DNA of 64,000 nt from JAXLVB01 sp046329195. GTDB lineage: Bacteria > Bacteroidota > Bacteroidia > Cytophagales > Spirosomataceae. This document shows, piece by piece, positions 18,820 through 26,265 of the stretch. The translations under genes were made by a program, and so were the position numbers. The notes beneath the pieces were generated by a model that saw only the letters and a program-made list of their open reading frames with translations, made no database searches and had not been told where the DNA came from. The DNA lies in contig JAXLVB010000002.1 of assembly GCA_046329195.1 (NCBI GenBank), positions 1,178,001 through 1,242,000 of the forward strand, given 5' to 3'. The first letter of the stretch is position 1; each line of letters starts with the position of its first letter.

Positions 18820-19878
18820 ATGAAAAAAATACTCATCACGGGCGGCGCAGGTTTTATTGGCTCTCACGTAGTCCGCTTATTTGTCAATCAATACAGCGAC
18901 AAGTATCACGTTTTTAATCTTGATGCGCTTACGTATGCAGGAAATCTTGAAAATCTGAAAGATATTGAACAGGCCTCCAATTACACCTTTGTGAAAGGTG
19001 ACATTCGGGATGCTGCTTTTTTGAATGACTTGTTTCTCGAACATGATTTTTACGGAGTAATCCACTTGGCCGCCGAAAGTCACGTAGATCGGTCTATTAC
19101 CGACCCAATGGCTTTTGTATTGACCAATGTAGTTGGCACCGTCAACTTGCTCAATGCAGCCAAAACGGCTTGGAAAGGTGGCTACAACAACCACCGTTTC
19201 TATCACGTTTCGACGGATGAAGTGTATGGCGAACTACACAATCCTGATGAGTTTTTCTTAGAAACTACCAAGTATGACCCTCGCTCGCCGTATTCGGCTT
19301 CTAAGGCAGCTTCAGACCATTTTGTGAGAGCGTATGGCAACACCTACAAAATGCAAGTTGTTCTTTCTAATTGCTCAAATAACTACGGCCCTAACCATTT
19401 TCCTGAGAAACTAATTCCGCTGATGATTAACAACATCATGCACAATAAGCCCCTGCCCGTGTATGGCAAAGGCGAAAACGTGCGTGACTGGCTCTATGTA
19501 ATTGACCATGCTCGTGCTATTGATACCGTTTTCCACCAAGGTATAAACGGCGAAACCTATAACATTGGCGGCTTTAACGAGTGGAAAAACATTGATTTGG
19601 TCAAAATGCTTTGCCGAATTATGGACGAAAAGCTGGATCGTGAAGTCGGCACTTCCGAACAGTTGATTGCCTATGTAACCGACCGTGCAGGGCATGATTT
19701 GCGCTATGCTATTGATGCTTCCAAGATCATGAATGAATTAGGCTGGCAACCTTCCCTTCAATTTGAAGAAGGCTTGACCAAAACTGTGGAATGGTATTTG
19801 CAAAATCAAGAGTGGTTACAGCGAATTACTTCGGGTAATTACCAACGCTATTACGATGAAATGTACCAAAATCGCTAA
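18820..19878 (+). CDS. rfbB: dTDP-glucose 4,6-dehydratase
   Basis: 352 aa from the ATG at 18820 (MKKILITGGAGFIGSH); an upstream ATG at 18805 adds five residues and is less likely. It forms dTDP-4-keto-6-deoxyglucose, the second step of dTDP-rhamnose synthesis. Visible are the NAD motif GGAGFIGSH, HLAAESHVDRSI, STDEVYGE with the catalytic Asp-Glu pair, YSASKAASDH and NNYGPNHFPEKLIP. It lies 8 bases before rfbA, so the two are surely co-transcribed. rfbC and rfbD are absent from this window. Confidence 0.96.
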   Translation: MKKILITGGAGFIGSHVVRLFVNQYSDKYHVFNLDALTYAGNLENLKDIEQASNYTFVKGDIRDAAFLNDLFLEHDFYGVIHLAAESHVDRSITDPMAFVLTNVVGTVNLLNAAKTAWKGGYNNHRFYHVSTDEVYGELHNPDEFFLETTKYDPRSPYSASKAASDHFVRAYGNTYKMQVVLSNCSNNYGPNHFPEKLIPLMINNIMHNKPLPVYGKGENVRDWLYVIDHARAIDTVFHQGINGETYNIGGFNEWKNIDLVKMLCRIMDEKLDREVGTSEQLIAYVTDRAGHDLRYAIDASKIMNELGWQPSLQFEEGLTKTVEWYLQNQEWLQRITSGNYQRYYDEMYQNR

Positions 19879-19886
19879 TTGAACAC

Positions 19887-20747
19887 ATGAAAGGAATTAT
19901 ATTAGCCGGAGGCTCCGGCACTCGCCTTCATCCACTCACTCTTGCCGTGAGCAAGCAATTGATGCCTGTTTATGACAAGCCGATGATTTATTACCCGCTT
20001 TCGATTTTGATGTTGGCGGGTATCAAAGAAATTTTAATCATCTCGACCCCACACGACCTACCGCACTTCAAAAAATTGTTGGGCGATGGTACTCGCATTG
20101 GCTGTACGTTTAGCTATGCCGAACAGCCTTCGCCTGATGGGTTGGCGCAAGCGTTTATTATTGGCGAAGAGTTTATCGGCAACGATAAAGTTGCCCTCAT
20201 TTTGGGCGATAACATCTTCTACGGCAGCGGGTTAAGCAAATTACTCCAAGCTAACAATGACCCCGAAGGCGGTGTTGTTTATGCCTATCAAGTGCATGAC
20301 CCCGAACGATACGGTGTAGTAGAATTTGACGAAAATATGAAGGCAATTTCGATTGAAGAAAAGCCTAAGGAACCCAAGTCGCACTATGCTGTGCCTGGCT
20401 TATATTTTTATGACAACAGCGTAGTTGAAATCGCCAAAAATATCAAGCCTTCGCCAAGGGGTGAGTTAGAAATAACCGACGTAAACCGAGTTTACTTAGA
20501 ACAAGGCAAACTCAAAGTGGGTGTTCTGAACCGTGGAACGGCGTGGTTAGATACCGGTACCTTTGCGTCGTTGATGCAAGCGGGTCAGTTTGTACACGTC
20601 ATTGAAGAACGCCAAGGGCTCAAAATCGGCTGTATCGAAGAAGTGGCCTATCGCATGGGCTTCATTGATGAAAACCAACTGAAAACCATCGCCGAGCCGC
20701 TCCGCAAAAGTGGTTATGGTGAGTATTTATTGAATTTGTTGCGATAG
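19887..20747 (+). CDS. rfbA: glucose-1-phosphate thymidylyltransferase
   Basis: 286 aa, normal length. It makes dTDP-glucose from glucose 1-phosphate and dTTP. It starts with the nucleotidyltransferase signature LAGGSGTRLHPLT. LGDNIFYGSG carries the metal-binding Asp, and EEKPKEPKSHYAVPGLYFYD and WLDTGTF are RmlA-typical. The order rfbB-rfbA puts the enzyme for step one after the enzyme for step two. A terminator follows about 60 bases later. Confidence 0.96.
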   Translation: MKGIILAGGSGTRLHPLTLAVSKQLMPVYDKPMIYYPLSILMLAGIKEILIISTPHDLPHFKKLLGDGTRIGCTFSYAEQPSPDGLAQAFIIGEEFIGNDKVALILGDNIFYGSGLSKLLQANNDPEGGVVYAYQVHDPERYGVVEFDENMKAISIEEKPKEPKSHYAVPGLYFYDNSVVEIAKNIKPSPRGELEITDVNRVYLEQGKLKVGVLNRGTAWLDTGTFASLMQAGQFVHVIEERQGLKIGCIEEVAYRMGFIDENQLKTIAEPLRKSGYGEYLLNLLR

Positions 20748-20806
20748 TGTTGGTGACTGGTTATTAGTTTATTTATGACTGGTAACTTGGTCAAAAACCT
20801 TGCTCA

Positions 20807-20849
20807 AAAAAAGAGGGTAAAAGTTTCAAAGAAACCTTTACCCTCTTTT
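20807..20849 (+). terminator. intrinsic terminator after rfbA
   Basis: AAAAGAGGGTAAAAGTTTC pairs with GAAACCTTTACCCTCTTTT across an AAA loop with one mismatch. The T4 end suits the plus strand. The A-rich 5' side means it could also stop minus-strand transcription from the regulator at 20907. Confidence 0.8.
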
Positions 20850-20906
20850 GGTGTCTGAATTTTCAATATCACATTACAAAATATGTACTTTTGATAAGTC
20901 AAACCC

Positions 20907-21311
20907 TCATTTTAAGGGAGAAAAGTTGTGAATAGGTGGTTCAATCTTATTTTTAGTTTGACAATCTAAAAGTTGCGTTTGAAGCAGGTGAATTAAAGCA
21001 TCTTTATCCCTCAAATTATTCTCTAAAAGCCCTATTATTCTTTCCTGTAACCTTATTCTATTGTCCTTTTCTTCAATAATTTTTTGTAGAGTTGCTGAAT
21101 TACCAAGTGAATTTTTATTAATAAATTCGTAAATTTCTGAAACTGAAATATCCATAGCTTTAGCGTATTTTGATATGGTTTTATGAGATACTAACTCCAT
21201 TTTAAATACCTCAGATAAAGAACTTGAACCTACACCTAAAAGTGAAGCTAATTTTTTGTTACTAAAGCCCTTAATTTTTATAAGCTCTTTTAATAACTTA
21301 CCTTGGTTCAT
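20907..21311 (-). CDS. small HTH/coiled-coil regulator (paralog 1)
   Basis: 134 aa. The first 60 residues form a Cro/XRE-like helix-turn-helix (GKLLKELIKIKGFSNKKLASLLGVGSSSLSEVFK). Residues 75-115 are a charged coiled coil (IEEKDNRIRLQERIIGLLENNLRDKDALIHLLQ). The design matches the gene at 21508-21858, also HTH plus coiled coil with the shared start MN(Q/H)GK. The region is AT-rich compared with the rfb genes. No toxin, integrase or phage gene lies next to it. Target unknown. Confidence 0.65.
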   Translation of the reverse strand: MNQGKLLKELIKIKGFSNKKLASLLGVGSSSLSEVFKMELVSHKTISKYAKAMDISVSEIYEFINKNSLGNSATLQKIIEEKDNRIRLQERIIGLLENNLRDKDALIHLLQTQLLDCQTKNKIEPPIHNFSPLK

Positions 21312-21507
21312 AATAGCAGTAAAATAATTTCAGAAAATACCTTATACAATTTAGATGTTCATCAAAAAATTACACCTAACTTGATTTAGCAAAAAAATCA
21401 TTAGCAACGGTCGCCAAAAAAGTTAAGAAAATCCAATGCTTCCCTACTTGATTTTCAGGCTAACACACTTTTTCCAATAAGTATCTAATTTTCAAATCTG
21501 TAAAAGT

Positions 21508-21858
21508 CTATTGTATTTTAAACTTTAAAAGTTGTTGTTTTAGTTCTTTTATTTTTTCATTTTTTTCTTCAATTCTTAACTGTAAATCCTTAATTCGAGC
21601 CTCTTTCTCGGCCAAAAGTTTATAAAGTAAAGTCTCACGGGAAAGTATATCATTGGATGGCTTTCCAAATTCTATTTCAAAATCTTCTATCGAATAACCA
21701 AAGGGTTTTAAGTACTTTTTAAGGGTTCTCTCCGAAAGTTTGGGCTTTTTGAAGTTTTGACTTACTGTGTTTTCTGCTAAATTTATTTTAAAAGAAAACT
21801 CCCTTTGCGTCAAGCCATTACGCTTAATGAGTTCCAATAATGCTTTGCCATGATTCAT
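21508..21858 (-). CDS. small HTH/coiled-coil regulator (paralog 2)
   Basis: 116 aa from the ATG at 21858 (MNHGKALLELIKRNGLTQREF); the frame extends nine codons further upstream. The N-terminal half is an XRE-like HTH (LTQREFSFKINLAENTVSQNF). The C-terminal 45 residues are a Lys/Glu heptad coiled coil. It is paralogous to the gene 200 bases downstream on the same strand. The coiled coils could let the two pair with each other; that is inference. Confidence 0.65.
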   Translation of the reverse strand: MNHGKALLELIKRNGLTQREFSFKINLAENTVSQNFKKPKLSERTLKKYLKPFGYSIEDFEIEFGKPSNDILSRETLLYKLLAEKEARIKDLQLRIEEKNEKIKELKQQLLKFKIQ

Positions 21859-21967
21859 AGAATTGGATGATTTCTTCCAAAACAACTATAGGAGATAAAA
21901 TACTTCAATATTGCTTACGCATATTAAAAACTGTTACTGAAATTGTTACCGTTACCTTAAACCTCAT

Positions 21968-22002
21968 AAAAAACCTTGTTTTTATTCCAAAACAAGGTTT
22001 TT
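21968..22002 (-). terminator. terminator for tRNA-Gly
   Basis: AAAAACCTTGTTTT and AAAACAAGGTTTTT form a near-perfect hairpin with a 6-base loop. It begins 5 bases beyond the tRNA 3' end on the minus strand and is followed there by a U tract. Confidence 0.75.
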
Positions 22003-22007
22003 CAAAG

Positions 22008-22080
22008 AGCGGATGGCGAGGGTCGAACTCGTGGCCTTCGGCTTGGGAAGCCGACGCTCTACCAACTGAGCTACATCCGC
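22008..22080 (-). tRNA. tRNA-Gly (anticodon CCC)
   Basis: The 73-nt cloverleaf reads GCGGATG at the 5' acceptor strand and CATCCGC at the 3' strand with discriminator U. The D arm is GCTCAGTTGGTAGAGC. The anticodon stem TCGGC/GCCGA encloses the loop TTCCCAA, giving anticodon CCC for the GGG glycine codon. The T loop is TTCGACC. CCA is not encoded. Confidence 0.95.
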
Positions 22081-22126
22081 TTATGATGCAAGTATAGATG
22101 CTTTTCTACATTTTGTCAAGCCCTTT

Positions 22127-23485
22127 TTAGTCAATTTCCATCAAAATTCGCCAATCTTTTGGCAAGTGACTATTGAAGCGATTGGGTAGGATTTTTCCCC
22201 AGCCTAAACCTAATCCTTCATAAGTAATCAGATGCCAGCCTTTCTGATACGTTTCGATGGCAAAATCTTGTTTTTTGAGATACAGCAACGCATCTTCTTT
22301 GTTCAACTTGAGTTGTGGAATTTCATCACTCAGCAAAGTACTCAACGCCAGTTCGTGGTCAGGAATCAGGTCTTTGCCCTTAAACTGCCCTATACGGACT
22401 CCAGCTTTACGAAAGTACACTTTCTTTTGAAACAACAAAAAGTCGTCTAATAAGCCCGATGGAAGCAAAAAGTAATCGCCATTTACCTCTGTCCACGTCA
22501 ATTCACTCAAATCGGTCAGCCATTCTGATAAAATGGCTTTTTCAGTATGAAAGCCCTTCGTTCGCTGAGGTTTGAATGGCCGAAGTGGGTATTGTTGGCC
22601 TTCTTTTTTCTGAAACACAGCCAAGAAAAACCCCTCTCCTTTCAGCAGATTTGGGTAAAACCGATATCCAAATGCCTTATGCTGTTTAGAAATCGTTTCG
22701 GTAATACCCCAAGTTGAGTCCAATTTCAAAGGCAATGATTCCGCCTGAAAAGTATTCAGCAGCCAATCCAGTACTTCCTCATTCTCTTGCTCAGAATAGC
22801 TACAGGTCGAGTAAATCAAAATACCATCTTCTTTTAAGGCATCCCAAGCATCGGCAATAATTCGATGCTGCCGTTGACTACACAACACCACATTATCTAG
22901 CGACCATTCTTTCATGGCCGTTGGGTCTTTGCGAAATAGTCCAGAACCCGAACAAGGCGCATCTATGACCATGACATCAAAATAACCCGGAAGTCGCTGA
23001 AAGTCACGAGGGTCATTGTTCGTAACAAATCCATTCAAAAGACCCCAACGCACCATATTATCAGCCAAAATATGAGCCCTGTTTTTGATGACTTCATTAG
23101 ACACTAGCAAACTATCTTCCGAAATCATCCCAGCGATAAGGGTACTTTTGCCGCCAGGTGCCGCACACAAATCTAATACCTTCACTTGTTCCGATAAATC
23201 AACGGTTTGCCGGAATGCTTCGGCCAAAAACATCGAACTGGCTTCTTGAACATAATAAGCCCCCCCTTGAAAATACGGGTCAAGCGTAAATACAGGTCGG
23301 TCGTTCAAGTATATTCCATACTCACACCACGGAACTGTTGGCTGATTTACAAAAAGTTGTGTTGGCTTCAAGGGATTAAGCCGAACCGAAACAGGTGCAG
23401 GTTGACTATGTTCTTGTGTAAAAGTTTCTGGCTCAAAACCAGAGCTTTGGGCAATTGACGATAAAAAACCAACTGGGAATTCCAT
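22127..23485 (-). CDS. RsmF/NSUN-type rRNA cytosine-C5 methyltransferase
   Basis: 452 aa from the ATG at 23485 (MEFPVGFLSSIAQ). The frame runs on to 23623, but that extension would cross a transcription terminator, so I reject it. The SAM-binding motif VLDLCAAPGGKST, VIDAPCSGSGLFRKDP and YSTCSYSEQENE carry the two cysteines typical of m5C RNA methyltransferases. A C-terminal PUA-like part follows. RsmF-type enzymes with this layout modify 16S rRNA. The site modified here is inferred. Confidence 0.9.
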   Translation of the reverse strand: MEFPVGFLSSIAQSSGFEPETFTQEHSQPAPVSVRLNPLKPTQLFVNQPTVPWCEYGIYLNDRPVFTLDPYFQGGAYYVQEASSMFLAEAFRQTVDLSEQVKVLDLCAAPGGKSTLIAGMISEDSLLVSNEVIKNRAHILADNMVRWGLLNGFVTNNDPRDFQRLPGYFDVMVIDAPCSGSGLFRKDPTAMKEWSLDNVVLCSQRQHRIIADAWDALKEDGILIYSTCSYSEQENEEVLDWLLNTFQAESLPLKLDSTWGITETISKQHKAFGYRFYPNLLKGEGFFLAVFQKKEGQQYPLRPFKPQRTKGFHTEKAILSEWLTDLSELTWTEVNGDYFLLPSGLLDDFLLFQKKVYFRKAGVRIGQFKGKDLIPDHELALSTLLSDEIPQLKLNKEDALLYLKKQDFAIETYQKGWHLITYEGLGLGWGKILPNRFNSHLPKDWRILMEID

Positions 23486-23551
23486 AGCATTAACTATTGG
23501 TAAATAGGTTGTTCTAGCGAGTTTTTGGGTAACTTCTTCAGAACAATTGCA

Positions 23552-23587
23552 TAAAAAAGGCTTTCGCACTCGACGAAAGCCTTTTGA
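23552..23587 (-). terminator. intrinsic terminator between sufB and rsmF-like gene
   Basis: AAAAGGCTTTCG (23555-23566) pairs with CGAAAGCCTTTT (23574-23585). A and T tracts on both sides allow either strand. It separates sufB from the methyltransferase gene and argues against the longer methyltransferase start. Confidence 0.75.
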
Positions 23588-23608
23588 TGAAAATATAATA
23601 GCTTGATT

Positions 23609-23732
23609 CTGATTGCTGGACAAAATATAAATTGACTCCTATTGGGCGTATGCCATACGCCCCTACGACCTAGTTCTAGCATCCTCGCTTGAGCCTTCCG
23701 TATCGGTAGCCTTCGTTTTGTCCAGCAATCAG
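23609..23732. mobile_element. MITE-like element, 124 bp, with 17-bp terminal inverted repeats and 9-bp target duplication
   Basis: CTGATTGCTGGACAAAA at 23609-23625 is exactly inverted at 23716-23732. The nine bases AGCTTGATT lie directly outside both ends (23600-23608 and 23733-23741), as expected for a target-site duplication. The interior has no open frame but holds a tight hairpin, GGGCGTATG-C-CATACGCCC. The right copy of the duplication supplies the first base of the sufB stop codon. Most likely a non-autonomous element mobilised in trans by an IS transposase elsewhere. Confidence 0.8.
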
Positions 23733-23740
23733 AGCTTGAT

Positions 23741-25186
23741 TTATCCCACTGAGCCTTCCAAGCTGATAGCCAACAACTTTTGAGCTTCTACTGCAAACTC
23801 CATTGGCAATTGGTTCAATACTTCTTTGGCATAACCATTGATAATCAACGCCACCGCAGCTTCAGTACTGATTCCACGCTGGTTGCAATAGAATATTTGG
23901 TCTTCGCCAATTTTGGATGTCGTTGCTTCGTGCTCTACCGTAGATGATTTATTGCCGACTTCAATGTACGGGAAGGTATGAGCACCACAGCGGTCGCCGA
24001 GAAGCAACGAATCGCATTGCGAGAAATTTCGTGCGTTTTCAGCACGCTTCAGCACCTGCACCAAACCTCTGTACGAATTTTGCGAACGGCCCGCCGAAAT
24101 ACCTTTTGATACGATTCGGCTCTTGGTATTTTTACCAATATGAACCATCTTAGTGCCTGTATCGGCTTGTTGGAAGTTGTTAGTAACCGCTACTGAGTAA
24201 AACTCTCCGATAGAATTATCTCCCTTCAAAATCACCGAAGGGTATTTCCATGTCACCGCAGAGCCTGTTTCAACTTGGGTCCACGAAATTTTGGAGTTAC
24301 GTCCTTCACAAATACCACGTTTGGTTACAAAGTTATAAATACCGCCACGACCTTCTTTGTCACCAGGGTACCAGTTCTGAACAGTAGAGTATTTCACCTC
24401 GGCACTTTCGTGGGCTACGATTTCAACCACCGCAGCGTGCAGTTGATTTTCGTCCCGCATGGGAGCTGTACAGCCTTCCAGATAGCTTACGTAGGCACCT
24501 TCGTCGGCAACAATGAGCGTACGCTCAAACTGACCTGTCCCAGCGGCATTTATGCGGAAATACGTACTCAACTCCATTGGGCAACGAACACCTTTGGGAA
24601 TATAGCAAAAAGAACCGTCGGAGAAGACCGCCGAGTTAAGTGCCGAAAAATAATTGTCTTTGGGGGGGACTACAGAACCTAAATACTTCTTCACCAATTC
24701 GGGATGTTCCTGAATGGCTTCTGTCATGGAGCAAAAGATAATGCCCAATTCTCGAAGGTTTTCTTTGAAGGTAGTCGCTACCGAAACCGAGTCAATTACG
24801 GCATCTACCGCTACTCCCGAAAGGCGTTTTTGCTCGTTCAACGATATACCCAACCGCTCAAATGTTTTTCTGATTTCGGGGTCAATATCGTCCAGCGATT
24901 TTACTTCCTTCTTCTGCTTTGGTGCTGAATAGTATTTAATATCCTGATAATCAATCTCCGAATAGGTCACATTAGGCCAAGTAGGCTCACTCATCTGCTT
25001 CCATAGATTGAAAGCAGCCAAACGCCAGTCAAGCATCCACTGTGGCTCATTTTTCTTGGCAGAAATAAAGCGAACGGTACTCTCATCCAACCCTTTCGGC
25101 GCTTCGTCTGCTTCGATGATGGTTTCAAAACCGTACTTATATTCGGAGGTAGTGATTTCTTCTAAAATATCAACTTCTTTGCTCAT
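23741..25186 (-). CDS. sufB: Fe-S cluster assembly scaffold SufB
   Basis: 481 aa, the full family length. SufB builds iron-sulfur clusters with SufC and SufD in the cytoplasm. Conserved stretches include FCYIPKGVRCPMELSTYFRI, NFVTKRGICEGRNSKISWTQ, the beta-helix region YRGLVQVLKRAENARNFSQCDSLL and EHEATTSKIGEDQIFYCNQRG. sufC and sufD are not downstream, where the methyltransferase lies beyond a MITE and a terminator, so the suf operon is split or sufB stands alone here. Base composition matches neighbours. Confidence 0.97.
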   Translation of the reverse strand: MSKEVDILEEITTSEYKYGFETIIEADEAPKGLDESTVRFISAKKNEPQWMLDWRLAAFNLWKQMSEPTWPNVTYSEIDYQDIKYYSAPKQKKEVKSLDDIDPEIRKTFERLGISLNEQKRLSGVAVDAVIDSVSVATTFKENLRELGIIFCSMTEAIQEHPELVKKYLGSVVPPKDNYFSALNSAVFSDGSFCYIPKGVRCPMELSTYFRINAAGTGQFERTLIVADEGAYVSYLEGCTAPMRDENQLHAAVVEIVAHESAEVKYSTVQNWYPGDKEGRGGIYNFVTKRGICEGRNSKISWTQVETGSAVTWKYPSVILKGDNSIGEFYSVAVTNNFQQADTGTKMVHIGKNTKSRIVSKGISAGRSQNSYRGLVQVLKRAENARNFSQCDSLLLGDRCGAHTFPYIEVGNKSSTVEHEATTSKIGEDQIFYCNQRGISTEAAVALIINGYAKEVLNQLPMEFAVEAQKLLAISLEGSVG

Positions 25187-25329
25187 CGGGGTGTCTCAAG
25201 ACCTATTTAGATTTGGTCTAATGATTGGTAAGGATTTTGGTTCACAAATTTACAACAATTCTAAATAAAGGAAAGTTTTAAAAACGTTGAAAAATCACCA
25301 AAAGGCACAAAGTCAACGTTAAACTTGAA

Positions 25330-25797
25330 TCAAACACCAATTGGAAGCGGACGATTGACCCGTTCTTCGAGCGAAATAAAGGTTTCAGTTCGCTGAATCC
25401 CCCCTACTTTTTGAATTTTATCGTGTAAAACTTCCCGTAAATGTGTTGTATCTCGACACACGATTTTCGCAAAAATACTATATATACCTGTAGTATAATG
25501 AATATTTACCACCTCGGGAATCCGAGAAAGTTGTTCGGCGACTTCTTCGTAGAGCGAGCTTTTATCTAAGTAAATCCCCAAAAAAGCACTAATATCCCAA
25601 CCTAATTTACTATGGTCAATATTGAGTTGGGAGCCTCTTACGATACCCAAGCCTTCCATTTTTTTCATTCTAACGTGTACTGTTCCTCCCGACACATTAA
25701 TACGCTTTCCAATTTCGGTATAGGCTAGGTTGGCGTCTTCCATCAACAGCGCCAATATTTGTAAATCGGTGTTGTCAATTTCTAAATTTTTATCCAT
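25330..25797 (-). CDS. Lrp/AsnC family transcriptional regulator
   Basis: 155 aa, usual length. An N-terminal HTH (LQILALLMEDANLAYTEIGKRINVSGGTVHVRMKKMEGLGIV) is followed by the RAM ligand-binding domain (residues about 70-150). Family members sense amino acids and regulate metabolism. It lies about 140 bases upstream of sufB on the same strand and divergent from the tRNA-like RNA unit. Target unknown. Confidence 0.92.
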   Translation of the reverse strand: MDKNLEIDNTDLQILALLMEDANLAYTEIGKRINVSGGTVHVRMKKMEGLGIVRGSQLNIDHSKLGWDISAFLGIYLDKSSLYEEVAEQLSRIPEVVNIHYTTGIYSIFAKIVCRDTTHLREVLHDKIQKVGGIQRTETFISLEERVNRPLPIGV

Positions 25798-25882
25798 TTT
25801 TAGTTTGTTGATTTTAAAAATTCACAACAAAGTAAGCCATTTTTTGAACGAAATAAAAATTTTTAAAATTTTCTATGAAAAA

Positions 25883-25915
25883 TTTGCAACAATACTCAAC
25901 TCTATTGTAAATTTG
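25883..25915 (+). promoter_or_regulatory. promoter for the tRNA-like RNA
   Basis: A -33 TTTG (25883-25886) and a -7 TAAATTTG (25908-25915) are spaced 21 bases apart, a good fit to the Bacteroidota promoter. Transcription would begin near 25920, ahead of a small hairpin (AACAAG/CTTGTT) and the RNA body. Confidence 0.6.
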
Positions 25916-25954
25916 CAATGTCAAACAACAAGAAATCGCTCTTGTTTTTCATAC

Positions 25955-26121
25955 TGTAGGGTGTTGAAATTGGCAGCCATGCCCTCCTGTCTCGGGGGTG
26001 GGGACAACAGGAAAAAGACTGCATAAAGCCATCTCGGAGCAATTCGAGAAGACTGGGGTTGACCACCAAACTTTGTGCTGTTCCTAACTGCCTCGTGGAG
26101 GTTCGAATCCTTCTCCTACAG
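25955..26121 (+). ncRNA. unidentified tRNA-like structured RNA
   Basis: The ends form a 7-bp acceptor-like stem: TGTAGGG (25955-25961) with TCCTACA (26114-26120), then one unpaired G. A T arm precedes the 3' strand: GGAGG, loop TTCGAAT, CCTTC (26097-26113). The 5' side has a leucine-type D-loop sequence (AAATTGGCAG) at normal spacing. It is followed by a 5-bp stem CCCTC/GGGGG around a 7-base loop CTGTCTC (25982-25998). Between this and the T arm are 98 bases, far more than any normal variable arm, with a TCTCG/CGAGA hairpin inside. Competing pairings exist (TCCTGT with ACAGGA; GGCAG with CTGCC), so the anticodon-like loop may not form. A promoter and a terminator bracket it. It is not a standard tRNA, tmRNA or SRP RNA as far as I can see. 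Confidence 0.55.
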
Positions 26122-26161
26122 CATAATTTGGTTTTTAGTTTGTTGATGAAGTGTAATTGCG

Positions 26162-26198
26162 ACACGCACCTGCTTTGCAGTGTGCGTGTTTTTGTTTT
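26162..26198 (+). terminator. intrinsic terminator after the tRNA-like RNA
   Basis: ACACGCAC-CTGC pairs with GCAG-T-GTGCGTGT over a TTT loop, then TTTTGTTTTT. It closes a transcription unit of about 275 nt that starts near 25920. Confidence 0.8.
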
Positions 26199-26265
26199 TG
26201 GGTGATTTTTCCTATTTTTAGGGGGCTCGATTTCACCTAATCCTTTATCAAACACTCCTTTTCAA

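Noticed and set aside
21867..22097. 76-codon plus-strand frame over tRNA-Gly
   Set aside because: It is antisense to the tRNA and its terminator.
23486..23623. N-terminal extension of the rsmF-like gene
   Set aside because: It would be translated through a strong terminator hairpin and lacks similarity to the family; the ATG at 23485 fits the family start.
25955..26121. Reading the tRNA-like RNA as tRNA-Asp from the GTC triplet
   Set aside because: The body is leucine-like, the insert is about 98 bases and competing pairings disrupt the loop, so a decoding role is not supported.
25902..26255. 117-codon minus-strand frame over the tRNA-like RNA
   Set aside because: It covers the promoter, paired arms and terminator of the RNA and has no protein-like composition.
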